This document shows positions 53,948 to 63,067 of a DNA stretch of 64,000 bases, piece by piece; position 1 is the first letter of the stretch; each line of letters begins with the position of its first letter. The stretch comes from Bacillus vallismortis (lineage in GTDB: Bacteria > Bacillota > Bacilli > Bacillales > Bacillaceae), in the NCBI RefSeq assembly GCF_004116955.1, contig NZ_CP026362.1:2738501-2802500 (forward strand), written 5' to 3'. A model generated the notes under the pieces. It was not told the origin of the DNA and did not search any database. It was given only the letters and a program-made list of their open reading frames with translations. The position numbers and the translations under genes were made by a program.

Positions 53948-56900
53948 CTAGATTTTCAGATCGTCTAGTTCCAGCAACGATACCTTTTCTAAATCATTGA
54001 TGCCTGAAGTCAGGTCAATATCCTTGAGAGCGGTTTGCTTACAATCAATCACGGCTGACAGCACCTTTTTAATCCCTTTCGCAACGCTTTCAATGGTTTC
54101 TCTTGTAAACAGCTCAGTACTGTATTCAATGACAGAAGATAAACCGTTTTCGTCTTCAGAAGCGATCCAAAGCAAATCAAACCTGGAAACCGCTGTTTCA
54201 TATTCATAGTCGGTTAGTGTGATCCCGTCTACCTCTAAAGCAGGCTGGCTTAGATTCTGCAGAGCAAAAACGGTATCAAAAATATGATTCCTATTTAACG
54301 TCCTATCTAACTTCAGATCTTGAACCATATGTTCATACTGATAATCTTGATGATCAAAGTCATCAATCACCAGCTGCTTGACATGGTGCAGAAATTGAGT
54401 GAACGTCATTTCTTTTTTCGGATAAAACCGAAGCGGAAGCATATTAACGAATATACCGATGATCCGCTGCAGTTCCTCCTGTCTTCTCCCCGCGACCGGA
54501 ACGCCGACTACAATGTCGGACTGTCCAGTGAGCTTGTGCAGCAGGATTTGATAGATTGATAAAAGTCCCATAAACAGCGTGGCATCTTCATCGGCCATAA
54601 TGGATTTAAACGCCTCAAGCTCTTTTTTGCTTATATCAAAACGATAATGGGCGCCGGCAAAGCTTTTGACATCAGGTCTCTGGTAATCAGCCGGCAGCTG
54701 AAGCTCACGGAAGCCGTCAAGCCGTTTCAGCCAATAAGTTTTCACCTCATTCAGATCTTCAGACAGAAGCATCTGATTCTGCCATTCTGAGAAATCTTTA
54801 TATTGCAGTTCAAGCGGCGCAAGCTCTTTGCCGTCATACAGATCCATAAATTCGCTGACCAAGATATCCTGAGATAAACCGTCAGAAATAATATGGTGCA
54901 TATCCAGCATCAGAATATACTCGTTTTCAGAGTTCTTAATAACACCGGCTCTCATCAGGGGAGCCTGATCAAGCTGGAACGGCTTTAAAAAGCTGCTGAT
55001 GACTTCTTGTTCTTTTTGGTTTTGCCCTTCCTGGCCTGCCACATTTGATAGGTCAAAAAAGTCTGCATGAAATTCCGCATGCTCAGCTATGCACTGCATA
55101 GGAACACCGTCTATTGCTTTAAAGGATGTTCTTAAACTCTCATGACGATTCATCAATTGCCGGAACACATTCTCAAGCCTTTGCATATCAAGCTTTCCTG
55201 CAATCCGGCCGGCGGTGAACTCATTGTAGCCAGTGCTTGTTTGATCTAACTGCTGAACAAGATAAAGCCGTTTTTGCGCTGAGGATAACGGATAATAATC
55301 CCGTTTTTCAGCTTTTTCTATCTTTCTGTACATCTTCTTGTCGGCTTGGCTGATAAATTCGGCCATCTGCCTGATCGTCGGAATGTTAAAGAAATCCGGC
55401 AGCGCAATTTCCACATTGAATGCTTGATGAATAATGGAAATGAAAGTAATCGCCTTTAACGAATCCCCGCCCATCTCAAAGAAATCATCGTCTATGCCGA
55501 TTTGATCAATCTTGAAAAATGACTGCCAATGAACAAGGAGTTCTTTCTCCATATCAGTTACTGGTTCAACATATTCAGCGGTAAGTTCTGGCCGCCCGTA
55601 CAGCGAAATGTCCTCTTGCTCCTCACCGTTAGGCTGCTGCAGACGATTCACATATTTTTGTATCCTCTCCTGCAGATTCGTGGCAGACACTGCAATCTGA
55701 TCCATATGATCAAATGTGAAAATTTTCTCGAAAACCTCTCTGCCCTCATGCGCACGAATCAGGGTATTTTCTAAATCGCCTCCGACTGGAATATCCGGTT
55801 TTTTGCCGTCTTCAAATTCCCAGCCGTCTAAATTTAGGGCTGTCCACTGAACAGGATGCTGCGCATTATGTTTATATACAAAGGCATCAACAAACTGGTT
55901 AACCGCAGTATAGGCGGTAAATCCAAGTCCTCCCAATATCGGAGACAAGGACGAAATCAAAAAGCAGAAATCAAGCGGTCGATCGGCCAACACTTTTTCT
56001 AATACCGCAACGCCCGTCATTTTTGCTTGAAAGTGAGCATTCGAAAAACTTTTATCCGTTTGTTCCATCATCCTGAATGATTGTTCGCCTGTTATTCCAG
56101 CTGCATAAATTACACCATGAATGGAGCCGTACTTACGTTCAGCCACATGAACCAGTTCAGACATATCCGCTTCACAGCTTGCATCCGCAGCAACAGCAGT
56201 GACTTCTGCGCCTGTTGTTTCTATCTCATATATTGACTTAATTTTTTTAACGGTTGGATCATCCTCAGCATGCGTGCTGATTAATGACTCCCATTCACTC
56301 CGCGGCGGTAGGCCGGAACGGCTTGTCAGAATCAGTTTTCCTTTTGTTTTCTCAGCAATGGTTTTTGCAGCATGTAAACCGATGAAGCCCAGCCCGCCAA
56401 TCAGAATATATACGCCTCCGGGACGAAGGTGCCCTTGCGATGATTCTGCAGGCACTGCTTTGTGAATAAAACTCCTGATGTACCTTTTATTATCTCTGTA
56501 AACCGTTAAGAGATTGCCTGATTCGGTCATCAGCTCTGATCTGATGAGTCCCAGCAGCTTGTCTTCTTTCCAGGAATCTTCTTTCTGCCTGTCTATATCA
56601 ATCACTCGATAGCGAAGGAACGGTGTTTCCTGAGATATGACCATACTTGGCCCCAGATGTACGGCTTTCTCTGGATACAGCATGTCTTCTCCGCCAAGCT
56701 GATACGTAAGGGACGATAACACAAAGATCGAAATGTCCTGCTTTGTTTCTTTCTTTTTCAATGCTTGGCCTAAGTAAAGCAAAGAGTAATAGGATTCGTT
56801 TTGCATCTGCTCAATCCACTCGGCAGCAGCGGTTTCATTCTTCTCTGCCAGCCCCCAGAGGTGCAAAATCCGGCTGTACTGAATCTTTTCCTTCTCCAAC

Positions 56901-59900
56901 ACTTCAAAAAGACGGCAGTAATCTTCCGCAGAGTCTGGGCGGAGTGTGTACACTCCTTTTTCAACCTGCTGAAAGTTATGCCCTTTTTTAACGATGACAC
57001 AAGAACCGCAGGTGGATTGCATCCCCTGAATAAGCTTATGGGAAAAATCTCCACCCTCCATGAAGACAAGCAAATGTTGTTCCGTCGCTTCAATCTCGCG
57101 GGCAATCGGCAGGATTTCTTTTTCCCATTGCGGCAGGTAAAACCACTCCTGAAGCGGAAGCTTTCCTCCTGAATGTTTATTGCCTTTTCCGTTGGCAGTA
57201 TGCTTCCGTTTGTGCCAGAAGGATTCCTTTTCAAAAGGATATTGAGGCATAGTAATCTTTTCAGGGTGTCTGCCCTCGTGCAGCCCGCGCCAATCAATGT
57301 CCGCGCCATACATCCACAGCGCGCCAATTCTACCGAGTAAAAATTGGACATCTGACATACTCTGTCTGCTGTGTTTTAACACATTGAAAGCATGCTGGCG
57401 CAGCTCATCGTTAATCGATCTCTTCACCAGCACACTTAAATCTTGTCCCGGGCCGATCTCGATAAAAATAGCATCTTCCTGCTTCGTTAACACGGCAATA
57501 CCTTCGGCAAAGCGAACAGTCTCAGTCATGTGCCGCTTCCAATAGTTATAGTCTGCAGCTTCTTCATGCGCTATCCAGTCTCCCGTTAAATTCGAAAAGA
57601 AAGGAACACCCGGTTTTTGATAAGAAATGCGCTTAGCCGTATTTCCAAATCGTTCAGCGGCGGAAGCCATGACGTGCGAGTGAGCAGCAATTGAACCTTT
57701 TACTCTCATACAGAGCACTTTTTTGGCTTTTAACTGTTCTTCAAATGCGGAAATGTCAGACTCAAGCCCCGACACAATACAAGAAGCGTCATTAACAACA
57801 GCCAATGAAATGCAATCAGGGAGAATCGCTTTCAATTCTTCCTCTGGCATTGGCACGCTTAGCATGACGCCTGACGGCGCTTCGTGCATCGCTTGTCCTC
57901 GTAAGCTGATTAGCTTGATGGCATCACTTAGTGTAAACACTCCCGATACCGCGGCAGCCGTTAATTCACCGAAGCTGTAGCCGATCATAGCCCATGGCCG
58001 CAGCCCCCACTTCATCAGCAAAAGTGACAGCGCATATTCCAGCATAAAAATAGCCGGCTGGGCATATTTCGTCTCTTGAAGTTTTATCGCGGCAGAGTCT
58101 TCATCCTGCTGGTTAGGGTATAGAATATCCTCAAGCCTCTCACCGGTTGCTTCATAGAATTCTTGAAAACAGTGATCCATCTTCTCTTTGAAAAACGGCT
58201 CCTCCGTGTACAAATCCCTGCCCATGTTCACATATTGACTGCCTTGGCCCGAGAACATGAAGATCAATTTTTTCTCTTTTTTTTCCTGAATCCGCGACAT
58301 TCGGCTGAGTCCTCTGTCCTTCTTCTCGGAAAGCAGGCGTATGACATCCTGTCTGTCCTTTGCCACAAACATTTGCCTATAATCAAAGTGCTGTCTTCCG
58401 GCCTGCAGCGTATAAGCGGCGTCTGCTGCATGAAGCTCAGAGTTCCTTTCCATGTGTTCGAGCAAAAGGTCTTTCGTTTTTTCTAAAGCATTCATCGTTT
58501 TTGCTGAAAGAGGAAACAGCTGATACGAACGCGTATGTTTTTCACGTTCATTGACAGGCGCTTCCTCCAGAACCACATGAGCATTGGTGCCGCCCATACC
58601 GAATGAGCTCACGCCTGCTCGTCTTGGGGTATTTGTTCTCTTCCACACTCGGAGCTTGTCATTCACTAGGAAAGGACTGTTTTCAAAATCAATATTCGGA
58701 TTCGCTTCTTTAAAATGAAGACTAGGCACAAGTTGTTGATGCTGCAGAGAAAGAACTGTTTTAATGAGACCCGCCGCTCCGGCAGCAGCATCAAGGTGTC
58801 CGATATTCGTTTTTACGGAACCAATCCGGCAAAACGCGGTCTTATTTGTTTGAAACGCTTTCGTTAAGGCTTCAATTTCAATTGGATCTCCGAGAGCTGT
58901 GCCTGTCCCGTGGGTTTCCACATAGCTGATGGTTTCCGGTTCAATCCCCGCATCGGCAATCGCATCTCTTATAACCTCTGTCTGGCCTTCCACACTCGGC
59001 GCATTGAAGCCTACCTTTTGGTCACCATCATTGTTGACCGCAGATCCTTTTACAACCGCATAGATTCTATCGCCGTCAGCCAAAGCGCGGCTCAACGATT
59101 TCACTGCGACAAATCCGACACCATCGCCTCCAACAGTGCCTTTCGCGTCTTTATCAAAGGCCCGGCAATGGCCGTCTGGCGATTTCACCATATTCTCTTG
59201 ATAGATGTAGCCTGACTTAACCGGATGGAGAATGGACACGCCGCCTGCGAGAGCCATATCAGATTCTCCATTCAGCACTGATTTGCAAGCCAAATGCAGC
59301 GCGACTAAGGAGGTTGAACAAGCTGTCTGCAGGGTAATGGCTGGACCTTTTAAATTAAGTTTATGAGCAACCCTCGTGCTGATCGTATAGGTATCATTTA
59401 AAGAGCCGATTTCAAACAGCTCTGACATCCTGCCGTCTAATGAGTCGGCGAAATGCTGGAGCCATTGAAAATTTGAGGTTGTCCCTGTAAACAAACCGAT
59501 TTTCCCTTCATATTCAGCTGAAACACACCCCGCATCCTCCAGTGTTTTCCATACATACTCATGAAGAAGACGGATTTGCGGGTCCATGACCTCTGCCTGT
59601 CCCGGTGAATAGCCGAAGAAGGAGGCATCAAATAAATCGGGGCCGTCGATGATACCTTTCGCCCTTACATAATCAGTTCTCGTAAATGTTTGTTCATCAA
59701 TGCCTGCCGCAAACAGCTCTTCATCAGTGAAAAAAGAGATGGATTCCTTGCCATTTTGCAGGTTATGCCAAAATTCATCTATGTTTTTAGCTCCGGGGAA
59801 ACGCCCGGCCATCCCGATGATGGCGATGCTGTCATCTGAAGGATCCTTCCGCTTTGATATGAATGGTGTTTTCTTTTTTGATTGCTCTTCATCATGACCT

Positions 59901-62900
59901 GATAAGAATTCAGCGAGCATCTGAACTGTTGGACGGCGGAACATCTCAACCATCGGAATACTTTTTCCCGTTTCCTTAGAAAGCTGCTGATTGACTTGGA
60001 TCAAGTGCAGAGAAGTGCCGCCGATTTCAAAAAATTTATCCTGAACATCGATGCTGTCTTGACCAAGTACACGTTTCCAAATCTCCAGCACCATCTTTTC
60101 TGTTTCAGAAGCTGGTGCTGCCTCAAGTGCCTTTCGTTTTGTCTCTCCAGCAAGCTCCGGCAATGCTTTTTTATCCAGTTTTCCATTGGCCGTCAGCGGC
60201 ATCTCATCCATCACGATAAATCGGGATGGAATCATATATTCCGGCAAATGACGACGTAAGTATTCACGCAGCTGCTTTTCATCAATCGTCTCATCAGTGA
60301 AAAGATAAGCAGCCAGGCACGGTGTCTGGGACGCGTCCTTCTTCACGACAGCCGCCGCCCCTTTTATACGTCCGTAACGGCAGAGCCAGTGTTCAATCTC
60401 CCCGCTCTCAATCCGATAGCCCCTAAGTTTGATTTGGTCATCGTTTCTGCCCAAAAACTGAATGGTTCCATCCGGTAAAAAGCGGGCTGCGTCTCCTGTT
60501 TTATACATTTTTTCTCCGGGTTTAAAAGGATGAGCCACAAAGCGCTCTGCCGTCAGTTCCTTCCGGTCTAAGTAGCCTTCTGCCACTCCTTTTCCGGCAA
60601 TATATAGTTCTCCCGCTGCTCCCTGGGGCAGAAGGTTCATATGTGAATCAAGAATGTATATATCAGTATGTGCTGCAGGCCGGCCGATCGGCACATACAG
60701 ATCTTTATCCCTTTCAGATGAGTAGCGGTGAATCATGCAGCCGACTACCGTTTCCGTCGGGCCATATTCATTAAAAATTTCAATTTTCCCATCGAAGTTC
60801 TCTTCAACTTTCGCCGCCAAGGAGGTTTCTAATTGCTCTCCCCCCAGTATCAGGCACTTCATCACACTGTCCTGAAACGGCATCCCGGAAATGAAATGCA
60901 GATGGGACGGCGTTAACTTCATAACGTGGGCTCGATTATCTTTCAGAATTTGTTCCACAAGAAGCTGCTTGTTTTTATCCTGGTACACAATAATTGCGTT
61001 TCCGGTTATAAGCGGGGTAAAGATAGAAGTTACTGTTAAATCAAAAGATAAAGACGTATAAAGGGCAAAATCTCTATTATCACCTCTTACATATTGCTCG
61101 GCAGCCCAGGAAATATAATTTTCAAGACCAAGATGCTTAACAAGCACCCCTTTTGGCCTGCCTGTTGTTCCAGAGGTATATATGCAATACGCAATATCCT
61201 GCGGACCGTAATGTTTCACCAGATTGCTGTCGTTTCCTTGATAAAGGCTCTGATCGGTAATATCTATTTTCACACCATCGTACGAGTAAAGCAGCCCCTC
61301 AATATCCTCTGTCAGCAGCAGATTTACCCCGCTGTCCTGAAGAAGATATTCAATTCTTTCCGGAGGATAATCGGGGTCAACCGGAACATAAGCTCCGCCC
61401 GCTTTTAATACAGCGAGACAAGCGATCACCATTTCAATTGAATGTTCTGTTAAAATACCGACTCTTTGTGCAGGTTTGACTCCCTGACTTTCTAAAAAAC
61501 GGGCGAGCTGATTCACTTTTTTATTTAATTGATCATAGGTCAGGGATTCTGAGCGAAACTCCACAGCAAGAGCGTCCGGCGTCTTTTCTGTCTGCCGTTC
61601 AAACAAATCAATAACAGTTTGATGTTCGTTGCCGGTCAGACCTTTATAATTGCAAAACTCTTCAAGCTGATAATGCACCTCATCTTCGGAAAGCATATTC
61701 AAGCGATGCACAGATCTGTCTGCCGGATACTCAATCACTTCCGATAACAGATTGAGAAAATGATCCCCCAGCTGCTTCACTTGAAGATCAGACATGACAC
61801 CAGGATTGTATATAAATGAAAAATGGATATGTTCATCAAAAGCTTGTACACTCAATGTCAAATCAAACTCAGTTTGCTCAAACATGTCATATTGTTCAAT
61901 TGAAAGAGGAAGACTGTTTGACTTAAGCATCTGATCAAGCGGATAATTTTCAATCACGACAATCGTGTCAAATAATGACTGCTCAGCCGTCAGCCCCGCA
62001 TAAGTTTTTAAATCAGACAGCGGTGTATGCTCATATTCACTTCTTTTGGCAATCTGCTCATGCGCAAGCTGAATCACATCTAAAGGCGTGGACTGAGGCG
62101 CAAAACGAAGACGAAGCGGAATGGTATTAATAAACAGCCCCGTCATTTGTTCTATTCCGGGTACATCGGCGCTTCTTCCTGACACGGTTGTTCCGAACAC
62201 CACTTCTTCTTGATCAGAATATTTCTTTAGCAGCAGACCCCAGACACTATATAGAATTGAAGAAAGCGTAACTCGCCGTTCAGCAGCGAGTGAGCGCAGA
62301 GCTTTTCCTGCTGAAACCGGAAGTTGTATTTCATGTTTAGAAAAAATAGCATTTCGCTTCCCTGGTCTTTCTGTATTTGGGAGCAATTGTACAGGTTCCC
62401 AGTCTTTCAATAACCCTTTCCAAAATGACGCCTGGCTGTCTTTTGTTTCACGCTGCTGTTCCTGCTGCCATTTCACAAATGCTTGATATGACGGTTTTTG
62501 AGAAATAACAGGTGTTTGACCCATGGATAATGCTTGATATGACTCCATCCACTCTTTGAGGACAATCCCCATGCTCCAGCCGTCCATCAAGATATGATGA
62601 AAGCTGATCATCATCCAGACCCCGTTTTCATCTATTTGATAAAGCGTGACACGAAAAGGTACTTCTTGAAGCTGAAACGGCTCTTTCCGATCATGCGCCG
62701 CAAGCTTCTCCTTCAGCTTTTCCTGGGAAATGCCTTTCTCGAACGAGATACTCTGATAACGGATATCTATTTTATGTTGCTTTAATATAACTTGAATGGG
62801 CTTAGCTGTTTCCTTCCACCTAAACACCGTCCGCAGCATTTCATTTTGCTGAACCGTTTGCTGCCATGCTTTTTCAAAAAGATCGCGGGCGGCAGGTTCG

Positions 62901-63046
62901 CTCTCTAGTTTTATCAGCATTTGTTCAAAATAAGCATTACCTTCCGGCTCCATTAAATGATGAAAAAGCAGGCCTTCCTGAATGGTTGTCAGTCCGAGAA
63001 TGTTGGCTATGTTATTTTTATCTATTTTTTTCATTTGCTCACTCAC
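53948..63046 (-). CDS. amiI: Hybrid NRPS-PKS C-A(Asn)-PCP-KS-AT-KR-ACP-C, AmiI
   Basis: 3032 residues from a GTG at 63046 (GGAGAGG five bases upstream). C (HHILMDG at 150-156), A (~480-960; YTSGTTGRPKG near 623, NEYGPTE, NGKLDKK), PCP (GGTSL near 1010), KS (TACSTS at 1241-1246; ETHGTGT, NIGHL), AT (~1595-1900), KR (IGGLGFIG at ~2216; AKMTG, ISSLS, YTAVN), ACP (GGDSL near 2540), C (DMHHIISDG near 2740). The A pocket reads D-L-T-K-I-G-E-V-G, an asparagine code. The AT has GYSFG (1689-1693) and AAHS where malonyl ATs have HAFH, so another extender, likely hydroxymalonyl-ACP, is used. Asn + hydroxymalonyl + KR gives the amino-dihydroxy acid amide of amicoumacin. Confidence 0.92.
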   Translation of the reverse strand: MSEQMKKIDKNNIANILGLTTIQEGLLFHHLMEPEGNAYFEQMLIKLESEPAARDLFEKAWQQTVQQNEMLRTVFRWKETAKPIQVILKQHKIDIRYQSISFEKGISQEKLKEKLAAHDRKEPFQLQEVPFRVTLYQIDENGVWMMISFHHILMDGWSMGIVLKEWMESYQALSMGQTPVISQKPSYQAFVKWQQEQQRETKDSQASFWKGLLKDWEPVQLLPNTERPGKRNAIFSKHEIQLPVSAGKALRSLAAERRVTLSSILYSVWGLLLKKYSDQEEVVFGTTVSGRSADVPGIEQMTGLFINTIPLRLRFAPQSTPLDVIQLAHEQIAKRSEYEHTPLSDLKTYAGLTAEQSLFDTIVVIENYPLDQMLKSNSLPLSIEQYDMFEQTEFDLTLSVQAFDEHIHFSFIYNPGVMSDLQVKQLGDHFLNLLSEVIEYPADRSVHRLNMLSEDEVHYQLEEFCNYKGLTGNEHQTVIDLFERQTEKTPDALAVEFRSESLTYDQLNKKVNQLARFLESQGVKPAQRVGILTEHSIEMVIACLAVLKAGGAYVPVDPDYPPERIEYLLQDSGVNLLLTEDIEGLLYSYDGVKIDITDQSLYQGNDSNLVKHYGPQDIAYCIYTSGTTGRPKGVLVKHLGLENYISWAAEQYVRGDNRDFALYTSLSFDLTVTSIFTPLITGNAIIVYQDKNKQLLVEQILKDNRAHVMKLTPSHLHFISGMPFQDSVMKCLILGGEQLETSLAAKVEENFDGKIEIFNEYGPTETVVGCMIHRYSSERDKDLYVPIGRPAAHTDIYILDSHMNLLPQGAAGELYIAGKGVAEGYLDRKELTAERFVAHPFKPGEKMYKTGDAARFLPDGTIQFLGRNDDQIKLRGYRIESGEIEHWLCRYGRIKGAAAVVKKDASQTPCLAAYLFTDETIDEKQLREYLRRHLPEYMIPSRFIVMDEMPLTANGKLDKKALPELAGETKRKALEAAPASETEKMVLEIWKRVLGQDSIDVQDKFFEIGGTSLHLIQVNQQLSKETGKSIPMVEMFRRPTVQMLAEFLSGHDEEQSKKKTPFISKRKDPSDDSIAIIGMAGRFPGAKNIDEFWHNLQNGKESISFFTDEELFAAGIDEQTFTRTDYVRAKGIIDGPDLFDASFFGYSPGQAEVMDPQIRLLHEYVWKTLEDAGCVSAEYEGKIGLFTGTTSNFQWLQHFADSLDGRMSELFEIGSLNDTYTISTRVAHKLNLKGPAITLQTACSTSLVALHLACKSVLNGESDMALAGGVSILHPVKSGYIYQENMVKSPDGHCRAFDKDAKGTVGGDGVGFVAVKSLSRALADGDRIYAVVKGSAVNNDGDQKVGFNAPSVEGQTEVIRDAIADAGIEPETISYVETHGTGTALGDPIEIEALTKAFQTNKTAFCRIGSVKTNIGHLDAAAGAAGLIKTVLSLQHQQLVPSLHFKEANPNIDFENSPFLVNDKLRVWKRTNTPRRAGVSSFGMGGTNAHVVLEEAPVNEREKHTRSYQLFPLSAKTMNALEKTKDLLLEHMERNSELHAADAAYTLQAGRQHFDYRQMFVAKDRQDVIRLLSEKKDRGLSRMSRIQEKKEKKLIFMFSGQGSQYVNMGRDLYTEEPFFKEKMDHCFQEFYEATGERLEDILYPNQQDEDSAAIKLQETKYAQPAIFMLEYALSLLLMKWGLRPWAMIGYSFGELTAAAVSGVFTLSDAIKLISLRGQAMHEAPSGVMLSVPMPEEELKAILPDCISLAVVNDASCIVSGLESDISAFEEQLKAKKVLCMRVKGSIAAHSHVMASAAERFGNTAKRISYQKPGVPFFSNLTGDWIAHEEAADYNYWKRHMTETVRFAEGIAVLTKQEDAIFIEIGPGQDLSVLVKRSINDELRQHAFNVLKHSRQSMSDVQFLLGRIGALWMYGADIDWRGLHEGRHPEKITMPQYPFEKESFWHKRKHTANGKGNKHSGGKLPLQEWFYLPQWEKEILPIAREIEATEQHLLVFMEGGDFSHKLIQGMQSTCGSCVIVKKGHNFQQVEKGVYTLRPDSAEDYCRLFEVLEKEKIQYSRILHLWGLAEKNETAAAEWIEQMQNESYYSLLYLGQALKKKETKQDISIFVLSSLTYQLGGEDMLYPEKAVHLGPSMVISQETPFLRYRVIDIDRQKEDSWKEDKLLGLIRSELMTESGNLLTVYRDNKRYIRSFIHKAVPAESSQGHLRPGGVYILIGGLGFIGLHAAKTIAEKTKGKLILTSRSGLPPRSEWESLISTHAEDDPTVKKIKSIYEIETTGAEVTAVAADASCEADMSELVHVAERKYGSIHGVIYAAGITGEQSFRMMEQTDKSFSNAHFQAKMTGVAVLEKVLADRPLDFCFLISSLSPILGGLGFTAYTAVNQFVDAFVYKHNAQHPVQWTALNLDGWEFEDGKKPDIPVGGDLENTLIRAHEGREVFEKIFTFDHMDQIAVSATNLQERIQKYVNRLQQPNGEEQEDISLYGRPELTAEYVEPVTDMEKELLVHWQSFFKIDQIGIDDDFFEMGGDSLKAITFISIIHQAFNVEIALPDFFNIPTIRQMAEFISQADKKMYRKIEKAEKRDYYPLSSAQKRLYLVQQLDQTSTGYNEFTAGRIAGKLDMQRLENVFRQLMNRHESLRTSFKAIDGVPMQCIAEHAEFHADFFDLSNVAGQEGQNQKEQEVISSFLKPFQLDQAPLMRAGVIKNSENEYILMLDMHHIISDGLSQDILVSEFMDLYDGKELAPLELQYKDFSEWQNQMLLSEDLNEVKTYWLKRLDGFRELQLPADYQRPDVKSFAGAHYRFDISKKELEAFKSIMADEDATLFMGLLSIYQILLHKLTGQSDIVVGVPVAGRRQEELQRIIGIFVNMLPLRFYPKKEMTFTQFLHHVKQLVIDDFDHQDYQYEHMVQDLKLDRTLNRNHIFDTVFALQNLSQPALEVDGITLTDYEYETAVSRFDLLWIASEDENGLSSVIEYSTELFTRETIESVAKGIKKVLSAVIDCKQTALKDIDLTSGINDLEKVSLLELDDLKI

Positions 63047-63067
63047 TGAATCCTCTCCATCCTCTGC

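Noticed and set aside
32745..63046. Many 60-200-codon plus-strand frames opposite the synthase genes
   Set aside because: All are shadows of the continuous minus-strand megasynthases; none has a ribosome site plus recognisable protein.
32745..63046. Bacillaene, surfactin or plipastatin cluster
   Set aside because: Most ATs are integrated, there are no trans-AT hallmarks or epimerase/TE pattern, and the Asn-PKS-FkbH layout does not fit those products.
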